Origin: Acinetobacter tianfuensis
GTDB lineage: Bacteria; Pseudomonadota; Gammaproteobacteria; Pseudomonadales; Moraxellaceae
Direction: 5' to 3'
DNA length: 64,000 nucleotides
Assembly (NCBI RefSeq): GCF_003611465.1
Contig: NZ_RAXV01000004.1
Span: forward strand, 1 to 64,000
In this document: in pieces, positions 26,906-36,649 of the stretch
Numbering within the stretch: position 1 is the stretch's first letter
Layout: each line of letters begins with the position of its first letter
The notes under the pieces: model-generated
Told to the model about the DNA's origin: nothing
Seen by the model: only the letters and a program-made list of their open reading frames with translations
The model's database searches: none
Translations under genes and position numbers: made by a program

Positions 26906-28390
26906 CTAGTTAAACCATGATTCGCGCGCTTTCATAATGAGTTGACCCGCTAATTCAGCACCTAAACCTTCAATATCAGAGATATCGTCAGTTGCTTGGT
27001 CTGCAAGATCATCTACAGTAATTACACCGCGGGCAGCAAGCGCATACGCGATCTCTTTTGTCATGCCTTCCATTGCTGCAAGCTCTGGACTTGGCTCTTG
27101 AATATTTTCCTGCTGTTTCAAAGCATCGGCCAATGCAACTTCTTTGGCACGGCTTTGCAGCATTTCAACAGTTTCAGCATCAAGCTCAATTTCGTCGAAA
27201 GTTTCTGCAGGAACATATGCAATTTCTTCCACCGATGTGAAACCCATGTCCACAAGCGCCATAGCGAAGTCTTCAGCGATATCTAAACGGCTTACAAATA
27301 AGTCAAGATATTGCTGCGCTTCATTTTGCTGACGAGCGTGATATTCCTCTTCAAGCATCATATTCAGCTTATAGCCCGTCAATTCAGACGCTAAACGCAC
27401 GTTTTGGCCTTGAGAGCCAATCGCGCGAGCCAACTGATCACTTGTCGCAAAAATAATGTCAGCAGTACGCTCTTCTTCATCAATCACGATACCAGAAACA
27501 TCAGCAGGCTCTAAAGCGCTGGCAATGTACTGTGCCGGATCATCAGACCATACAACCACATCAATACGCTCACCGTTCAATTCTTGCTGAACTGCTTGGA
27601 TACGCGTACCGCGCATACCGATACACGCACCAACTGGGTCAATACGGTGATCGTTTGTTTTCACAGCAATTTTAGCACGAACGCCCGGCTGGCGCGCTGC
27701 AGCTTTGATTTCAATGATTTCTTCAGAAATTTCAGGAATTTCTTTCTTCATCAATGCCATCAGCATTTCTGGTTTTGCACGGGAAAGCTGAAGCTGAGCG
27801 CCGCGGCCTTCACGGTTTACATTAAACAGAATTGCATTTACACGCTGTTTTGGGCGCAAAATTTCTTTCGCGATCATTTCTTCACGCGCAAGATAAGCTT
27901 CTGCATTATCACCTAAATCGATAATAAAACCGTCTTTAGTCTGCTTCTTCACTTCACCGTAAATCAGCTCGCCAACTTTAGATTCATAAGCATCAGCAAC
28001 CAGCGCACGCTCCGCTTCACGGATCTTTTGAACAATTACCTGTTTCGCAATTTGCGCAGCAATACGGCCGAAATCAATGGATTCAACTTCAAGCTCACGG
28101 ATATCGCCGATTGACCATTTCGCAGGGTCTACATCAGAAATCGCATCTTGACATGCCGGCATTTCATGATCTTCATCTGCCACCACTTCCCATTGACGGA
28201 AAGTTGCGTAATCGCCAGTTTTACGGTCGATTTCCACACGTAAACGCGCTTCTTCCGAATGTGTGCCTTCGTAGAATTTCTTTTTTGTCGCAGCAACGAG
28301 TGCCTGTTCCAGCGCTTCAAAGATCGCTTCACGAGGTACACCTTTTTCGTTACTAACCGTTTCTACTACGGTAAGAATTTCGCGTGCCAT
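26906..28390 (-). CDS. nusA: Transcription termination/antitermination factor NusA
   Basis: Binds RNA polymerase and nascent RNA, modulating pausing, termination and antitermination. The 494-aa product comprises the N-terminal RNAP-binding domain and an S1 domain (VGELIYGEVKKQTKDGFIID). Two KH domains (GACIGMRGTRIQAVQQELNG and IGSQGQNVRLASELTG) follow, then two C-terminal acidic/HhH repeats (ALVDMGFTSVEEIAYV; LAARGVITVDDLAD). Full-length for a gammaproteobacterium. It sits between rimP (35 bases) and infB (10 bases). Confidence 0.97.
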   Translation of the reverse strand: MAREILTVVETVSNEKGVPREAIFEALEQALVAATKKKFYEGTHSEEARLRVEIDRKTGDYATFRQWEVVADEDHEMPACQDAISDVDPAKWSIGDIRELEVESIDFGRIAAQIAKQVIVQKIREAERALVADAYESKVGELIYGEVKKQTKDGFIIDLGDNAEAYLAREEMIAKEILRPKQRVNAILFNVNREGRGAQLQLSRAKPEMLMALMKKEIPEISEEIIEIKAAARQPGVRAKIAVKTNDHRIDPVGACIGMRGTRIQAVQQELNGERIDVVVWSDDPAQYIASALEPADVSGIVIDEEERTADIIFATSDQLARAIGSQGQNVRLASELTGYKLNMMLEEEYHARQQNEAQQYLDLFVSRLDIAEDFAMALVDMGFTSVEEIAYVPAETFDEIELDAETVEMLQSRAKEVALADALKQQENIQEPSPELAAMEGMTKEIAYALAARGVITVDDLADQATDDISDIEGLGAELAGQLIMKARESWFN

Positions 28391-28425
28391 AAGTCACCTA
28401 TTCGTTCAGATTCTTATTTATAGAA

Positions 28426-28947
28426 TTAATCTTGGTAGATCAAATTTGCTTTATCAATATTATGGCTGTCGATCTCAAGCACTTGCTGATCAACTTCCAC
28501 TTGAATGAATTCGTTTTCTAGATCTACAGCCACCAGTTTAGCCTGAAACTTTCGGCGGTTTTCTACAGCGCTGATTAAGCGTAAAGCCACTTGCTGACCG
28601 ACATATTCCGACATTTGTTCAAGCTGGAAGAATGGACGGTCCCAGCCTGGAGATGACACTTCCAGCGCATATTCGCCTGAAATTGGATCATGCACGTCCA
28701 TCATCGCGCCAACCTGCTGTGTTACACGCACACAGTCCTGTACGCCAATGCCGCGGCCTTGTTCAATTTCACCATCTTCATTGATCACAGGTGCTGCGTT
28801 TTCATCTAATGGCTTGTCGATATAGATGCGCACTAAAGAACGCTTGCCCTGAGGCATGAATTCAATACCCCAAAGATTTACACCACATGCCTGCACTGCT
28901 GGAGCGATTAAATCCTGGAGTGCCTGAGTTTTATTTGATAGCTTCAT
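28426..28947 (-). CDS. rimP: Ribosome maturation factor RimP
   Basis: Needed for 30S maturation. The 173-aa product has the two RimP domains: [20 protein letters not shown], then VRIYIDKP and the family signature [15 protein letters not shown], with a C-terminal Sm-like part ([20 protein letters not shown]). First protein gene of the nusA-infB operon and downstream of the initiator tRNA genes, as in E. coli. Confidence 0.95.
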   Translation of the reverse strand: MKLSNKTQALQDLIAPAVQACGVNLWGIEFMPQGKRSLVRIYIDKPLDENAAPVINEDGEIEQGRGIGVQDCVRVTQQVGAMMDVHDPISGEYALEVSSPGWDRPFFQLEQMSEYVGQQVALRLISAVENRRKFQAKLVAVDLENEFIQVEVDQQVLEIDSHNIDKANLIYQD

Positions 28948-29055
28948 TTACTCTCGTCAAATTTTTACGATACAAGGCCGATCTTGGCCAACAAACAATC
29001 TATAGTGAAGCGTCATTTCATGACCGATTGATGTCGACACTGCACGATAGCCAAT

Positions 29056-29076
29056 AAAAAAGGGCGTAAACGCCCC
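29056..29076 (-). terminator. Terminator between initiator tRNA and rimP
   Basis: On the minus strand GGGCG-TTTA-CGCCC is followed by six T. Some read-through into rimP is expected if the E. coli arrangement holds. Confidence 0.7.
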
Positions 29077-29109
29077 TAGTATTGCACAGAAAACCAAAGT
29101 CCACTGTGC

Positions 29110-29138
29110 AAAAAGGCCCACCTTTTGTGAGCCTTTTT
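29110..29138 (-). terminator. Second hairpin after the initiator tRNA
   Basis: AAAAAGGCCCAC (29110-29121) against GTGAGCCTTTTT (29127-29138). The single mismatch on the plus strand becomes a G-U pair on the minus strand, so the hairpin favours minus-strand transcripts. It lies 8 bases after the tRNA and in tandem with the hairpin at 29056-29076. Confidence 0.7.
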
Positions 29139-29145
29139 AGAAACT

Positions 29146-29222
<77 letters not shown>

Positions 29223-29408
29223 ACAACGTGCAAAAATTATATACAATTTATTCTAAATTTTCAATCGAAAACATCTGAATAGTATGTCTGGTTCTATTGC
29301 ACTAGAACTTAGATTTAACAAAATGATTCTTCAAACATTTTATTAAATATATAAAACTGGACCTCACTCAGGCAAAGCCAAACAATAATCTATATTACAC
29401 TGAAAAAT

Positions 29409-29485
<77 letters not shown>

Positions 29486-29556
29486 TCAGCGTGCAAATAA
29501 CGATTCAGCCTTAAAAGCTGTCTATTTAAAGTTTGCATCTTATAAATAGAATTGAT

Positions 29557-29633
<77 letters not shown>

Positions 29634-29684
29634 TCAACAGATTGTTTCGCCGCTTAGCACCAACTTATGTTCTGGATTACAAGT

Positions 29685-29769
29685 TGGTGCGGAAGGGGGG
29701 ACTTGAACCCCCACGCCCGAAGGCACTACCACCTCAAGGTAGCGTGTCTACCAATTCCACCACCACCGC
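29685..29769 (-). tRNA. leuU: tRNA-Leu (GAG)
   Basis: An 85-nt class II tRNA with encoded CCA: GCGGTGG start, D arm GAATTGGTAGACACGC, anticodon stem CTACC/GGTAG with loop TTGAGGT (GAG), a long variable arm TGCCTTCGGGCG, and T arm GGGGGTTCAAGTCCCCC. Position just after secG is as for E. coli leuU. Confidence 0.96.
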
Positions 29770-29822
29770 AGCTGTGACGCATTCTAGACGCATCACTTCA
29801 AAAAAGAAAGGACTAATTCTGT

Positions 29823-30152
29823 TTATTCGCCACTTTTAGGCACAATTGGTGAAGTTTCGTTCACTTTCGCAGGCACTGTTGGCGCCGAAGAAATTGCATT
29901 TAAACTGTACGCATTTGTGGTTTGTTTCTTTGCAAAAACGGCTAAAGTCAAGCTGGTTACAAAGAATAAAGCTGTCAAAACAGCCGTTAAACGCGTTAAA
30001 AAGTTGCCTGAGCCTGATGCGCCAAAAACAGTCGCAGCGCCGCCGCCGCCAAATGAAGCGCCAGCATCAGCACCCTTGCCGTGCTGCACTAAAATCAAAA
30101 CGATCATCATAACAGCTAAGATAATATGTACCACCAGCACAAAAGTCTGCAT
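29823..30152 (-). CDS. secG: Protein-export membrane protein SecG
   Basis: Small subunit of the SecYEG translocon. The 109-aa product has two helices (VLVVHIILAVMMIVLILVQ, and FLTRLTAVLTALFFVTSLTL) joined by the Gly-rich loop GKGADAGASFGGGGAATVFG typical of SecG. The Ser/Pro-rich tail is variable. It lies 13 bases after tpiA and 53 bases before tRNA-Leu. Confidence 0.95.
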   Translation of the reverse strand: MQTFVLVVHIILAVMMIVLILVQHGKGADAGASFGGGGAATVFGASGSGNFLTRLTAVLTALFFVTSLTLAVFAKKQTTNAYSLNAISSAPTVPAKVNETSPIVPKSGE

Positions 30153-30165
30153 GCTGTACTCCTAA

Positions 30166-30957
30166 TTATTTTGTATTTGCAAATGCCTGAGCAATTTTAT
30201 AGAAAGACTCAGCATTTAATGAAGCGCCGCCTACCAGTGCGCCATTAATATCTGGACAGGCCGCTAACTCTACTGCATTTTCAGGCTTAACACTACCGCC
30301 ATACAGCAGCGCCATGGTCTGCCCTGCTGGCGTGATTTGACTGACACCTAGGCGAATTGCAGCATGCATTGCCTGCGCATCTTCTGGAGAAGCCGTCTTA
30401 CCTGTGCCAATCGCCCAGATCGGCTCATATGCAATGACAATATTGACCCACTGCTCTGCCTCAACAACAGATGCAATGTCACAGATTTGCTGCAATACAA
30501 CCTGCTCTGCCTGTCCATTTTCACGCTGCTCTAAGCTCTCGCCTACGCAATAAATAACCGTCAGACCTGCAGTTAATGCATGTTTCACTTTCGCTTGAAT
30601 AATATCTGCTGTTTCAGCAAAAATTTCACGGCGCTCTGAGTGACCTACCAGTACAAAATTAATTTGACTGTCTTTTAATAATTCTGCGCTGACTTCACCT
30701 GTATAAGCCCCTGTACCGGCAATGCGCGAAAGATCTTGCGCAACTGTCAAAATTTGACGGCCAGCATCTTTAAATGCTGCCTGCACGTTTAATAATGCTA
30801 TACTCACTGGCGCTACACCGATATGACATGCAGACTCAGCAATAATTTGATCTTGCAGTAATTTTTTTAAGTTTTGAACCAGCTGCCCAGCATCTGCCTG
30901 CATTGGATTCATTTTCCAATTGCCAACTACCCAAGGCGTAATCGTCGAAGCCGACAT
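30166..30957 (-). CDS. tpiA: Triosephosphate isomerase
   Basis: Interconverts dihydroxyacetone phosphate and glyceraldehyde 3-phosphate. The 263-aa product has GNWKMNP (Lys active site), VGHSERR (His electrophile), [14 protein letters not shown] (Glu base, flexible loop 6) and [11 protein letters not shown]. The frame can extend 12 codons upstream to an ATG at 30993, but [17 protein letters not shown] from 30957 is the normal N-terminus. First gene of the tpiA-secG-tRNA group, as in many gammaproteobacteria. Confidence 0.95.
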   Translation of the reverse strand: MSASTITPWVVGNWKMNPMQADAGQLVQNLKKLLQDQIIAESACHIGVAPVSIALLNVQAAFKDAGRQILTVAQDLSRIAGTGAYTGEVSAELLKDSQINFVLVGHSERREIFAETADIIQAKVKHALTAGLTVIYCVGESLEQRENGQAEQVVLQQICDIASVVEAEQWVNIVIAYEPIWAIGTGKTASPEDAQAMHAAIRLGVSQITPAGQTMALLYGGSVKPENAVELAACPDINGALVGGASLNAESFYKIAQAFANTK

Positions 30958-31235
30958 ATATAACCCATAAAAAATTTTAATGAAAACGGGCATATTCTAC
31001 ACGTAAATGCAAAAATTAATGACTGTTTTCATGCGCCATTTTTTTCAGCAAATTATTTTTCAGATGTTCTATATCAAATTATTTTATTTTTTTCAGGCAT
31101 ATTTAAGGATCAGTTCATAGTTTTTAAAGATATTAAGGTAGTGACATCATTTTAAGATATGGTATTTTTGTGCAACAAAAGTATAATTTTAATAAAACCA
31201 ATTATAAACAAATTGACGTATAGGCTATAGCAAGC

Positions 31236-32948
31236 ATGACAGCATTACAGGGTTCGCCGCGATTTACAGGTTTTATCCGCCGTTTGGTGGATGAGGGGCA
31301 CATTTCTGCTGAAAATATGCAGCAGGCCATACTGCAGGCAAAAAAATCAAATCAAGACATCGTTGCTCATCTTGTACAGGAAACTCAGCTTACAGGCTTA
31401 AAAATTGCTGAAACGATTTCAACTGAGTTTGGCGAACCTATTTTTGATATCAATGCCTATGATGCAGGGCAAATCATTCGTGAAGGCATTGATGAAAAGC
31501 TCATCACCCGCTACCGCGTTTTACCAATCTTTAAACATAACAATATTTTGTATGTTGCAACCAGCAACCCGACAAATATTGAGGCCATTGATGCCATCCG
31601 TTTCAGCAGCAAAATGTCAACGGAAGCAATTATTGTCGAATATACAGCACTTGAGAAGCTGATTGAAAAACAGTTCGCCGAAGAAAGCACTTTTGACTTT
31701 GATGATGATTTCGAGCTTGATATAGAAGATGGAGCTGCACCAGACGCCAGCACCAATTCAGATGAAGAGGAAAAAGGGGAAGAAGCCCCTATCGTAAAAT
31801 ATATCAACAAGCTGCTGGTCGATGCGATCCGTATGGGTGCATCTGACTTGCACTTTGAACCTTATGAAAAAAGTTACCGTGTTCGGTATCGTGTTGACGG
31901 CGTGCTCAGAACCATTACCAATCCGCCGCTACAGCTGGCAAACCGCCTCGCTTCACGCTTAAAAGTCATGTCGCAAATGGACATTTCAGAAAAACGCGTA
32001 CCGCAAGACGGCCGTATTAAACTCAAATTATCGAAAAATAAATCCATTGATTTTCGTGTCAACTCATTGCCAACCCTATTTGGTGAAAAACTGGTACTGC
32101 GTATTTTAGATCCATCAAGCGCTATGCTTGGGATTGATGCTTTAGGCTATGAACCAGAGCAAAAAGAGCTGTTTATGCAAGCCTTGGATAAACCGCAAGG
32201 CATGCTGCTGATTACAGGGCCAACAGGTTCCGGTAAAACCGTATCGCTGTATACAGGTTTAAATATTTTAAATAAAGAAGACACGAATATTTCAACTGCC
32301 GAAGATCCGGTTGAAATTAACTTAGAAGGGATTAATCAGGTCAACGTCAACAATAAAGTTGGCCTAACCTTCGCAGCTGCCCTAAAATCATTTCTGCGTC
32401 AGGATCCAGACATTGTAATGGTCGGTGAGATTCGAGATCTTGAAACAGCAGAAATTGCCATTAAAGCAGCACAAACAGGCCACATGGTGATGTCTACACT
32501 GCATACCAACAGTGCCCCTGAAACCTTAACGCGCCTGCGGAATATGGGGGTCCCTTCATTTAATATTGCAACTTCTGTTAACCTCGTCATTGCGCAGCGT
32601 CTGGCGCGCCGCTTATGTTCTCAGTGTAAAGCGCCAATTGAAATACCCAAGCAAAGTCTGCTAGAACTTGGTTTTACAGAAGACGATTTAGCCAACCCGG
32701 AATTCCAGCTCTATCAGCCAGTTGGCTGCGCTGAATGCCGTGAAGGCTATAAAGGCCGTGTCGGTATTTATGAGGTCATGAAAGTGACAGCTGAAATTTC
32801 CCGCATTATCATGGAAGACGGCAATGCGCTGCAAATTGCAGAGGCTTCAGATAAAGCAGGATTTAATAATTTACGCCGTTCTGGCTTAGTAAAGGTTATG
32901 CAGGGGGTGACTTCGCTTCAAGAAGTCAATCGTGTAACCAGCGAGTAG
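31236..32948 (+). CDS. pilB: Type IV pilus assembly ATPase PilB
   Basis: A cytoplasmic hexameric ATPase that drives pilus extension; in Acinetobacter pili also serve natural transformation and twitching. The 570-aa product has the N-terminal MshEN-type domain (residues 1-150) and an acidic linker. The secretion ATPase core has Walker A GPTGSGKTVSLYT near 330, Walker B VMVGEIRDLETAE, His box TGHMVMSTLHTNSA and the zinc tetracysteine CSQCK plus CAECREGYKGR. Followed by pilC and pilD in the same direction. Confidence 0.97.
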   Translation: MTALQGSPRFTGFIRRLVDEGHISAENMQQAILQAKKSNQDIVAHLVQETQLTGLKIAETISTEFGEPIFDINAYDAGQIIREGIDEKLITRYRVLPIFKHNNILYVATSNPTNIEAIDAIRFSSKMSTEAIIVEYTALEKLIEKQFAEESTFDFDDDFELDIEDGAAPDASTNSDEEEKGEEAPIVKYINKLLVDAIRMGASDLHFEPYEKSYRVRYRVDGVLRTITNPPLQLANRLASRLKVMSQMDISEKRVPQDGRIKLKLSKNKSIDFRVNSLPTLFGEKLVLRILDPSSAMLGIDALGYEPEQKELFMQALDKPQGMLLITGPTGSGKTVSLYTGLNILNKEDTNISTAEDPVEINLEGINQVNVNNKVGLTFAAALKSFLRQDPDIVMVGEIRDLETAEIAIKAAQTGHMVMSTLHTNSAPETLTRLRNMGVPSFNIATSVNLVIAQRLARRLCSQCKAPIEIPKQSLLELGFTEDDLANPEFQLYQPVGCAECREGYKGRVGIYEVMKVTAEISRIIMEDGNALQIAEASDKAGFNNLRRSGLVKVMQGVTSLQEVNRVTSE

Positions 32949-32980
32949 TTTTAAGTATTTTATAAAATAAGGATAAATTC

Positions 32981-34207
32981 ATGGCTGTCAAAAAAGCGCA
33001 GATGATGCCCACCTTCAGTTATGAAGGTGTTGACCGTAAAGGGGTTAAAATTAAAGGGGAAATACCGGCGCGCAATATGGCGCTGGCCAAAGTGACTCTT
33101 CGCAAGCAAGGCATCACTATCAAGAATATTCGTGAAAAGCGTAAAAATATTCTTGAAGGCTACATGAAGAAGAAAGTCACAACTCTGGACATCACCATCT
33201 TCACCCGTCAGCTGGCAACCATGATGAAAGCCGGCGTACCGCTGGTCCAAGGCTTTGAAATCGTAGCCGAAGGCTTGGAAAATCCATCTATGCGTGAAGT
33301 CGTTTTAGGTATTAAAGGGGAAGTCGAGGGCGGCAATACCTTTGCTGGCGCGCTGCGTAAATATCCTCAATATTTTGATAACTTATTTTGCTCATTGGTT
33401 GAATCTGGCGAACAGTCTGGTGCGCTAGAGACCATGCTGGACCGTGTGGCCATTTATAAAGAAAAAAGTGAGCTGCTCAAACAAAAAATCAAGAAAGCCA
33501 TGAAATATCCTGCAACTGTCGTCGTTGTAGCTGTCATTGTGACGATTATCCTGATGGTTAAAGTTGTGCCAGTTTTCGAAGAACTCTTTACTTCATTTGG
33601 CGCAGATCTTCCCGCCTTTACCAAAATGGTTGTCAATATGTCTCAATGGACACAGCAATACTGGTTCATTCTGATTATTGTGATCGCTGCAATCGTTGCA
33701 GGCTTCCTTGAAGCAAAAAAACGCAGTAAAAAATTCCGTGATCTATTAGATAAAGCTGCGCTGAAAGCGCCAATTTTTGGTGATCTCGTATATAAAGCCA
33801 TTATTGCCCGTTACAGCCGCACACTCGCGACAACCTTTGCTGCCGGTGTACCATTAATTGATGCTCTTGAATCTACAGCAGGCGCAACCAACAATTGTGT
33901 CTACGAAGAAGCCGTTTTAAAAATCCGTGAAGATGTTGCGACAGGCCAGCAGCTGCAATTTGCCATGCGGGTTACCAATAAGTTCCCGTCTATGGCGGTG
34001 CAAATGGTCGCCATTGGTGAAGAATCCGGTGCGCTGGATTCCATGCTGGATAAAGTCGCAACACACTATGAAAATGAAGTCGATAATGCCGTCGATGGGT
34101 TAACAGCGATGATGGAACCGCTCATTATGGCTGTTTTAGGTATTCTTGTCGGAGGCTTAGTTATTGCTATGTATCTGCCGATCTTCCAAATGGGTTCTGT
34201 TGTTTAA
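32981..34207 (+). CDS. pilC: Type IV pilus inner-membrane platform protein PilC
   Basis: The 408-aa platform protein links PilB to the growing pilus. Two T2SSF domains are seen: FTRQLATMMKAGVPLVQGFE with FCSLVESGEQSGALETMLDR, and RYSRTLATTFAAGVPLIDAL with MVAIGEESGALDSMLDKVA. Each is followed by hydrophobic helices, and the last is GLVIAMYLPIFQMGSVV. AAGGA precedes the start. The stop overlaps the pilD start by one base (TAATG). Confidence 0.97.
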   Translation: MAVKKAQMMPTFSYEGVDRKGVKIKGEIPARNMALAKVTLRKQGITIKNIREKRKNILEGYMKKKVTTLDITIFTRQLATMMKAGVPLVQGFEIVAEGLENPSMREVVLGIKGEVEGGNTFAGALRKYPQYFDNLFCSLVESGEQSGALETMLDRVAIYKEKSELLKQKIKKAMKYPATVVVVAVIVTIILMVKVVPVFEELFTSFGADLPAFTKMVVNMSQWTQQYWFILIIVIAAIVAGFLEAKKRSKKFRDLLDKAALKAPIFGDLVYKAIIARYSRTLATTFAAGVPLIDALESTAGATNNCVYEEAVLKIREDVATGQQLQFAMRVTNKFPSMAVQMVAIGEESGALDSMLDKVATHYENEVDNAVDGLTAMMEPLIMAVLGILVGGLVIAMYLPIFQMGSVV

Positions 34208-35070
34208 TGCAAGACTTAATTGAATACTTCATATCATCCCCAGTTGCGCTCTACTGCGCAGTTGGGGTTTTCAGCTTATGTATCGGCAGCTTTTTAAATG
34301 TCGTCATTTACCGCACGCCTAAAATGATGGAGCAGGAATGGCGTACAGATTGTCAGCTATTTTTGCACCCTGACCAGCCCATTATTGACGAAAGTAAAAT
34401 CACACTAAATCAGCCGGCATCAACTTGCCCTAAATGCCAAACCCCTATCCGCTGGTACCAAAATATCCCCGTCATCAGCTGGCTTGTTCTTCGCGGCAAA
34501 TGCGGCAGCTGTCATAACCCAATCAGCATCCGCTACCCGTTTATAGAGTTGCTTACAGCTGGCTGTGCATTAACCGTAGTTTCTGTATTCGGCCCAACTG
34601 TACAGATGCTGTTTGGTCTAGTCTTTACCTATGTGCTGATTGCATTGACCTTTATTGACTTTGATACGCAGCTGCTGCCAGACCGCTATACCCTGCCCCT
34701 TGCAGCACTTGGCTTAGGCATTAACAGCTATGCTGTCTATGTTTCAGCAAGCGTTGCTATCTGGGGATATATCATTGGTTTTCTTTGCCTATGGGTCGTT
34801 TATTGCTTATTTAAACTAATTACCGGCAAAGAAGGCATGGGCTATGGTGACTTTAAGCTGTTAGCAGCGCTCGGTGCATGGATGGGACCCATGATGCTTC
34901 CGCTGATTGTGCTGCTGTCTTCTATGGTCGGCGCCATTATCGGCATTATTTTATTGAAAATTCGTAAAGAAAATCAGCCCTTTGCTTTTGGCCCCTATAT
35001 TGCCATTGCAGGCTGGATCGCGTTTTTGTGGGGCGAGCAAATCATGAAAATTTATTTAGGCCAGCCATAA
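34207..35070 (+). CDS. pilD: Prepilin peptidase / N-methyltransferase PilD
   Basis: An inner-membrane aspartic protease that cleaves prepilin leaders after Gly and N-methylates the new N-terminus. The 287-aa product has the cytoplasmic zinc Cys pairs CPKC and CGSC (about residues 77-107), and the two catalytic Asp in FIDFDTQLLPDR and GMGYGDFKLLAALG. About eight helices are predicted. Start coupled to pilC; coaE follows 9 bases later. Confidence 0.96.
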   Translation: MQDLIEYFISSPVALYCAVGVFSLCIGSFLNVVIYRTPKMMEQEWRTDCQLFLHPDQPIIDESKITLNQPASTCPKCQTPIRWYQNIPVISWLVLRGKCGSCHNPISIRYPFIELLTAGCALTVVSVFGPTVQMLFGLVFTYVLIALTFIDFDTQLLPDRYTLPLAALGLGINSYAVYVSASVAIWGYIIGFLCLWVVYCLFKLITGKEGMGYGDFKLLAALGAWMGPMMLPLIVLLSSMVGAIIGIILLKIRKENQPFAFGPYIAIAGWIAFLWGEQIMKIYLGQP

Positions 35071-35079
35071 GGAAACCGC

Positions 35080-35688
35080 ATGAAATTTATTTTGGGTCTT
35101 ACAGGCGGGATCGGCAGCGGTAAATCTGCTGCCAGCGCGTGGTTTGAAGCTCAAAATATTTGCGTTGTTGATGCAGATGTTGCAGCCCGTGAAATTGTCA
35201 TGCCAAATCAGCCTGTTTTAAATGCAATTCGACAGGCTTTTGGTGATTGGGTACTGCTCGAAAATGGCGAATTAAACCGCCGTGCGCTGAGAGAACATAT
35301 CTTTAAAGTACCTGAAGCCAGAAAAACACTCGAACAGATTACTCATCCTGCAATACGCGCTGCCATTATTCAACAGTTGGCTGAAGCCCAAAGCCCTTAT
35401 GCTATTTTAGTTTCTCCGCTGCTTTTTGAAACCAATCAGCATGAACTTACGCAGCGCACTCTCTTGATTGACGCCAGTATTGAACTGCAAATTCAGCGCG
35501 CTTCGGCTCGAGACGGCCAGAGCACTGAGCAGATTCTGAATATCATTCAGGCGCAAATGCCGCGGGATCAAAAACAGCAGTTTGCCGATGATATCGTGCT
35601 CAATGATGGGCATTTAGATCATTTATATTTACAGCTTCTGCCGCTGCATAAACAGTATCTGCAGCAGGCAGAAAAAAAGCAGTCCTAA
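35080..35688 (+). CDS. coaE: Dephospho-CoA kinase
   Basis: Phosphorylates dephospho-CoA in the last step of CoA synthesis. The 202-aa product has the P-loop GLTGGIGSGKSAAS, DADVAAREIV, and the lid/CoA-binding part HPAIRAAI and LLFETN. It ends the pilBCD-coaE cluster, an order also found in Pseudomonas. Its last five codons (EKKQS) and stop lie in a terminator hairpin shared with the convergent transporter gene. Confidence 0.95.
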   Translation: MKFILGLTGGIGSGKSAASAWFEAQNICVVDADVAAREIVMPNQPVLNAIRQAFGDWVLLENGELNRRALREHIFKVPEARKTLEQITHPAIRAAIIQQLAEAQSPYAILVSPLLFETNQHELTQRTLLIDASIELQIQRASARDGQSTEQILNIIQAQMPRDQKQQFADDIVLNDGHLDHLYLQLLPLHKQYLQQAEKKQS

Positions 35689-35704
35689 TTGGACTGCTTT
35701 TTTT
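35672..35704. terminator. Bidirectional terminator built from two C-terminal coding ends
   Basis: AAAAAAAGCAGTCC (35672-35685) and GGACTGCTTTTTTT (35691-35704) enclose TAATT. The TAA of coaE (35686-35688) and the TAG of the transporter (35685-35687, minus strand) fall at the loop. Confidence 0.9.
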
Positions 35705-36608
35705 CTTGCTCAGCCAAGCGCTCAGTTAAAGCATCCTGACGGCCAAACCAGCGCCAAGGCTGTAAAGCGCCTATAGCCATCCCGACTAAACCGCAGACAA
35801 TTGCCGCACTTAAAGGCTCATTCAGCAAAGGAACCGCTAAAATCGCAGCAATAAACGGCGCCAAAGTCACAATACTGCCAGTCTTAAAAGCGCCTAAACG
35901 CTTAATGGCTTCAACATAAGTCAGTGTTGCAATAATCACCACAAAAACACCATGGAACAGTACTTGGGCAATTAAATGCGCAGGCTCAGGGACATCTAAA
36001 CTTTTAGGGAAAAATAATACATAGACTGGCACAAAAATCATGGCCGACCATACAGCTACGCCAGACATCGCATGCCAAGCAGAGAGCTTCCATTGACGCA
36101 GCAGCACTGTAAATACGCCCCACCACATGGCGCTGACCATAAACAGCAGATCACCCAATCCAAAGCCTACACCCGTTTGCCGATACATCAGCACACACAT
36201 GCCAGTTAAGGCTGTCAGCATAATCGCTAAACTGAGCCATGTATGCCGGTCAAAAGCCTGCTTAAACAGCAGAAATGCTGCAACAGCAGTACACAGCGGA
36301 ATACAGCCGTTGAGAAAAATCGCCGCATGCGAAGCTGGCGCATAATGAAAAGCTGAATATGCCGTTAAGCAATACCCTACACCGCCAATGAGCGCCAAAA
36401 TAAGGGGCTCTTTTTTCCATAAAAATGCGGTATCTTTTTTATACATTAAGATTGGCATTAAGATGCAAAACGCCAGCAAAAAACGCAGTGCTGTGATATC
36501 CCATGCACTGATTCCCCAATTGGCGCTGAGGCGGGCAGTTAAGGTAAATCCGCCCCAAATACACATCGTGATCAGAACATACAGATAACCTTGTTTTTGG
36601 GGTGACAT
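35685..36608 (-). CDS. EamA/DMT-family transporter
   Basis: A 307-aa inner-membrane protein with ten predicted helices and two EamA repeats (first about residues 8-138, second about 150-285). Features include GFTLTARLSANWGISAWDIT, FHYAPASHAAIFLNGCIPL and TGSIVTLAPFIAAILAVPLL. These are drug/metabolite transporter-superfamily hallmarks. Substrate unknown; members export amino acids, purines or drugs. Convergent with coaE, and 41 bases from rlmB. Confidence 0.88.
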   Translation of the reverse strand: MSPQKQGYLYVLITMCIWGGFTLTARLSANWGISAWDITALRFLLAFCILMPILMYKKDTAFLWKKEPLILALIGGVGYCLTAYSAFHYAPASHAAIFLNGCIPLCTAVAAFLLFKQAFDRHTWLSLAIMLTALTGMCVLMYRQTGVGFGLGDLLFMVSAMWWGVFTVLLRQWKLSAWHAMSGVAVWSAMIFVPVYVLFFPKSLDVPEPAHLIAQVLFHGVFVVIIATLTYVEAIKRLGAFKTGSIVTLAPFIAAILAVPLLNEPLSAAIVCGLVGMAIGALQPWRWFGRQDALTERLAEQEKKQSN

Positions 36609-36649
36609 AAGCCCTTACTATCTTAGGATAAAATTAAAAATGGTCTGGA

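Noticed and set aside
31160..31174. Sigma-54 promoter before pilB
   Set aside because: The GG and GC elements are 9 bases apart rather than 10, and the -12 region is poor.
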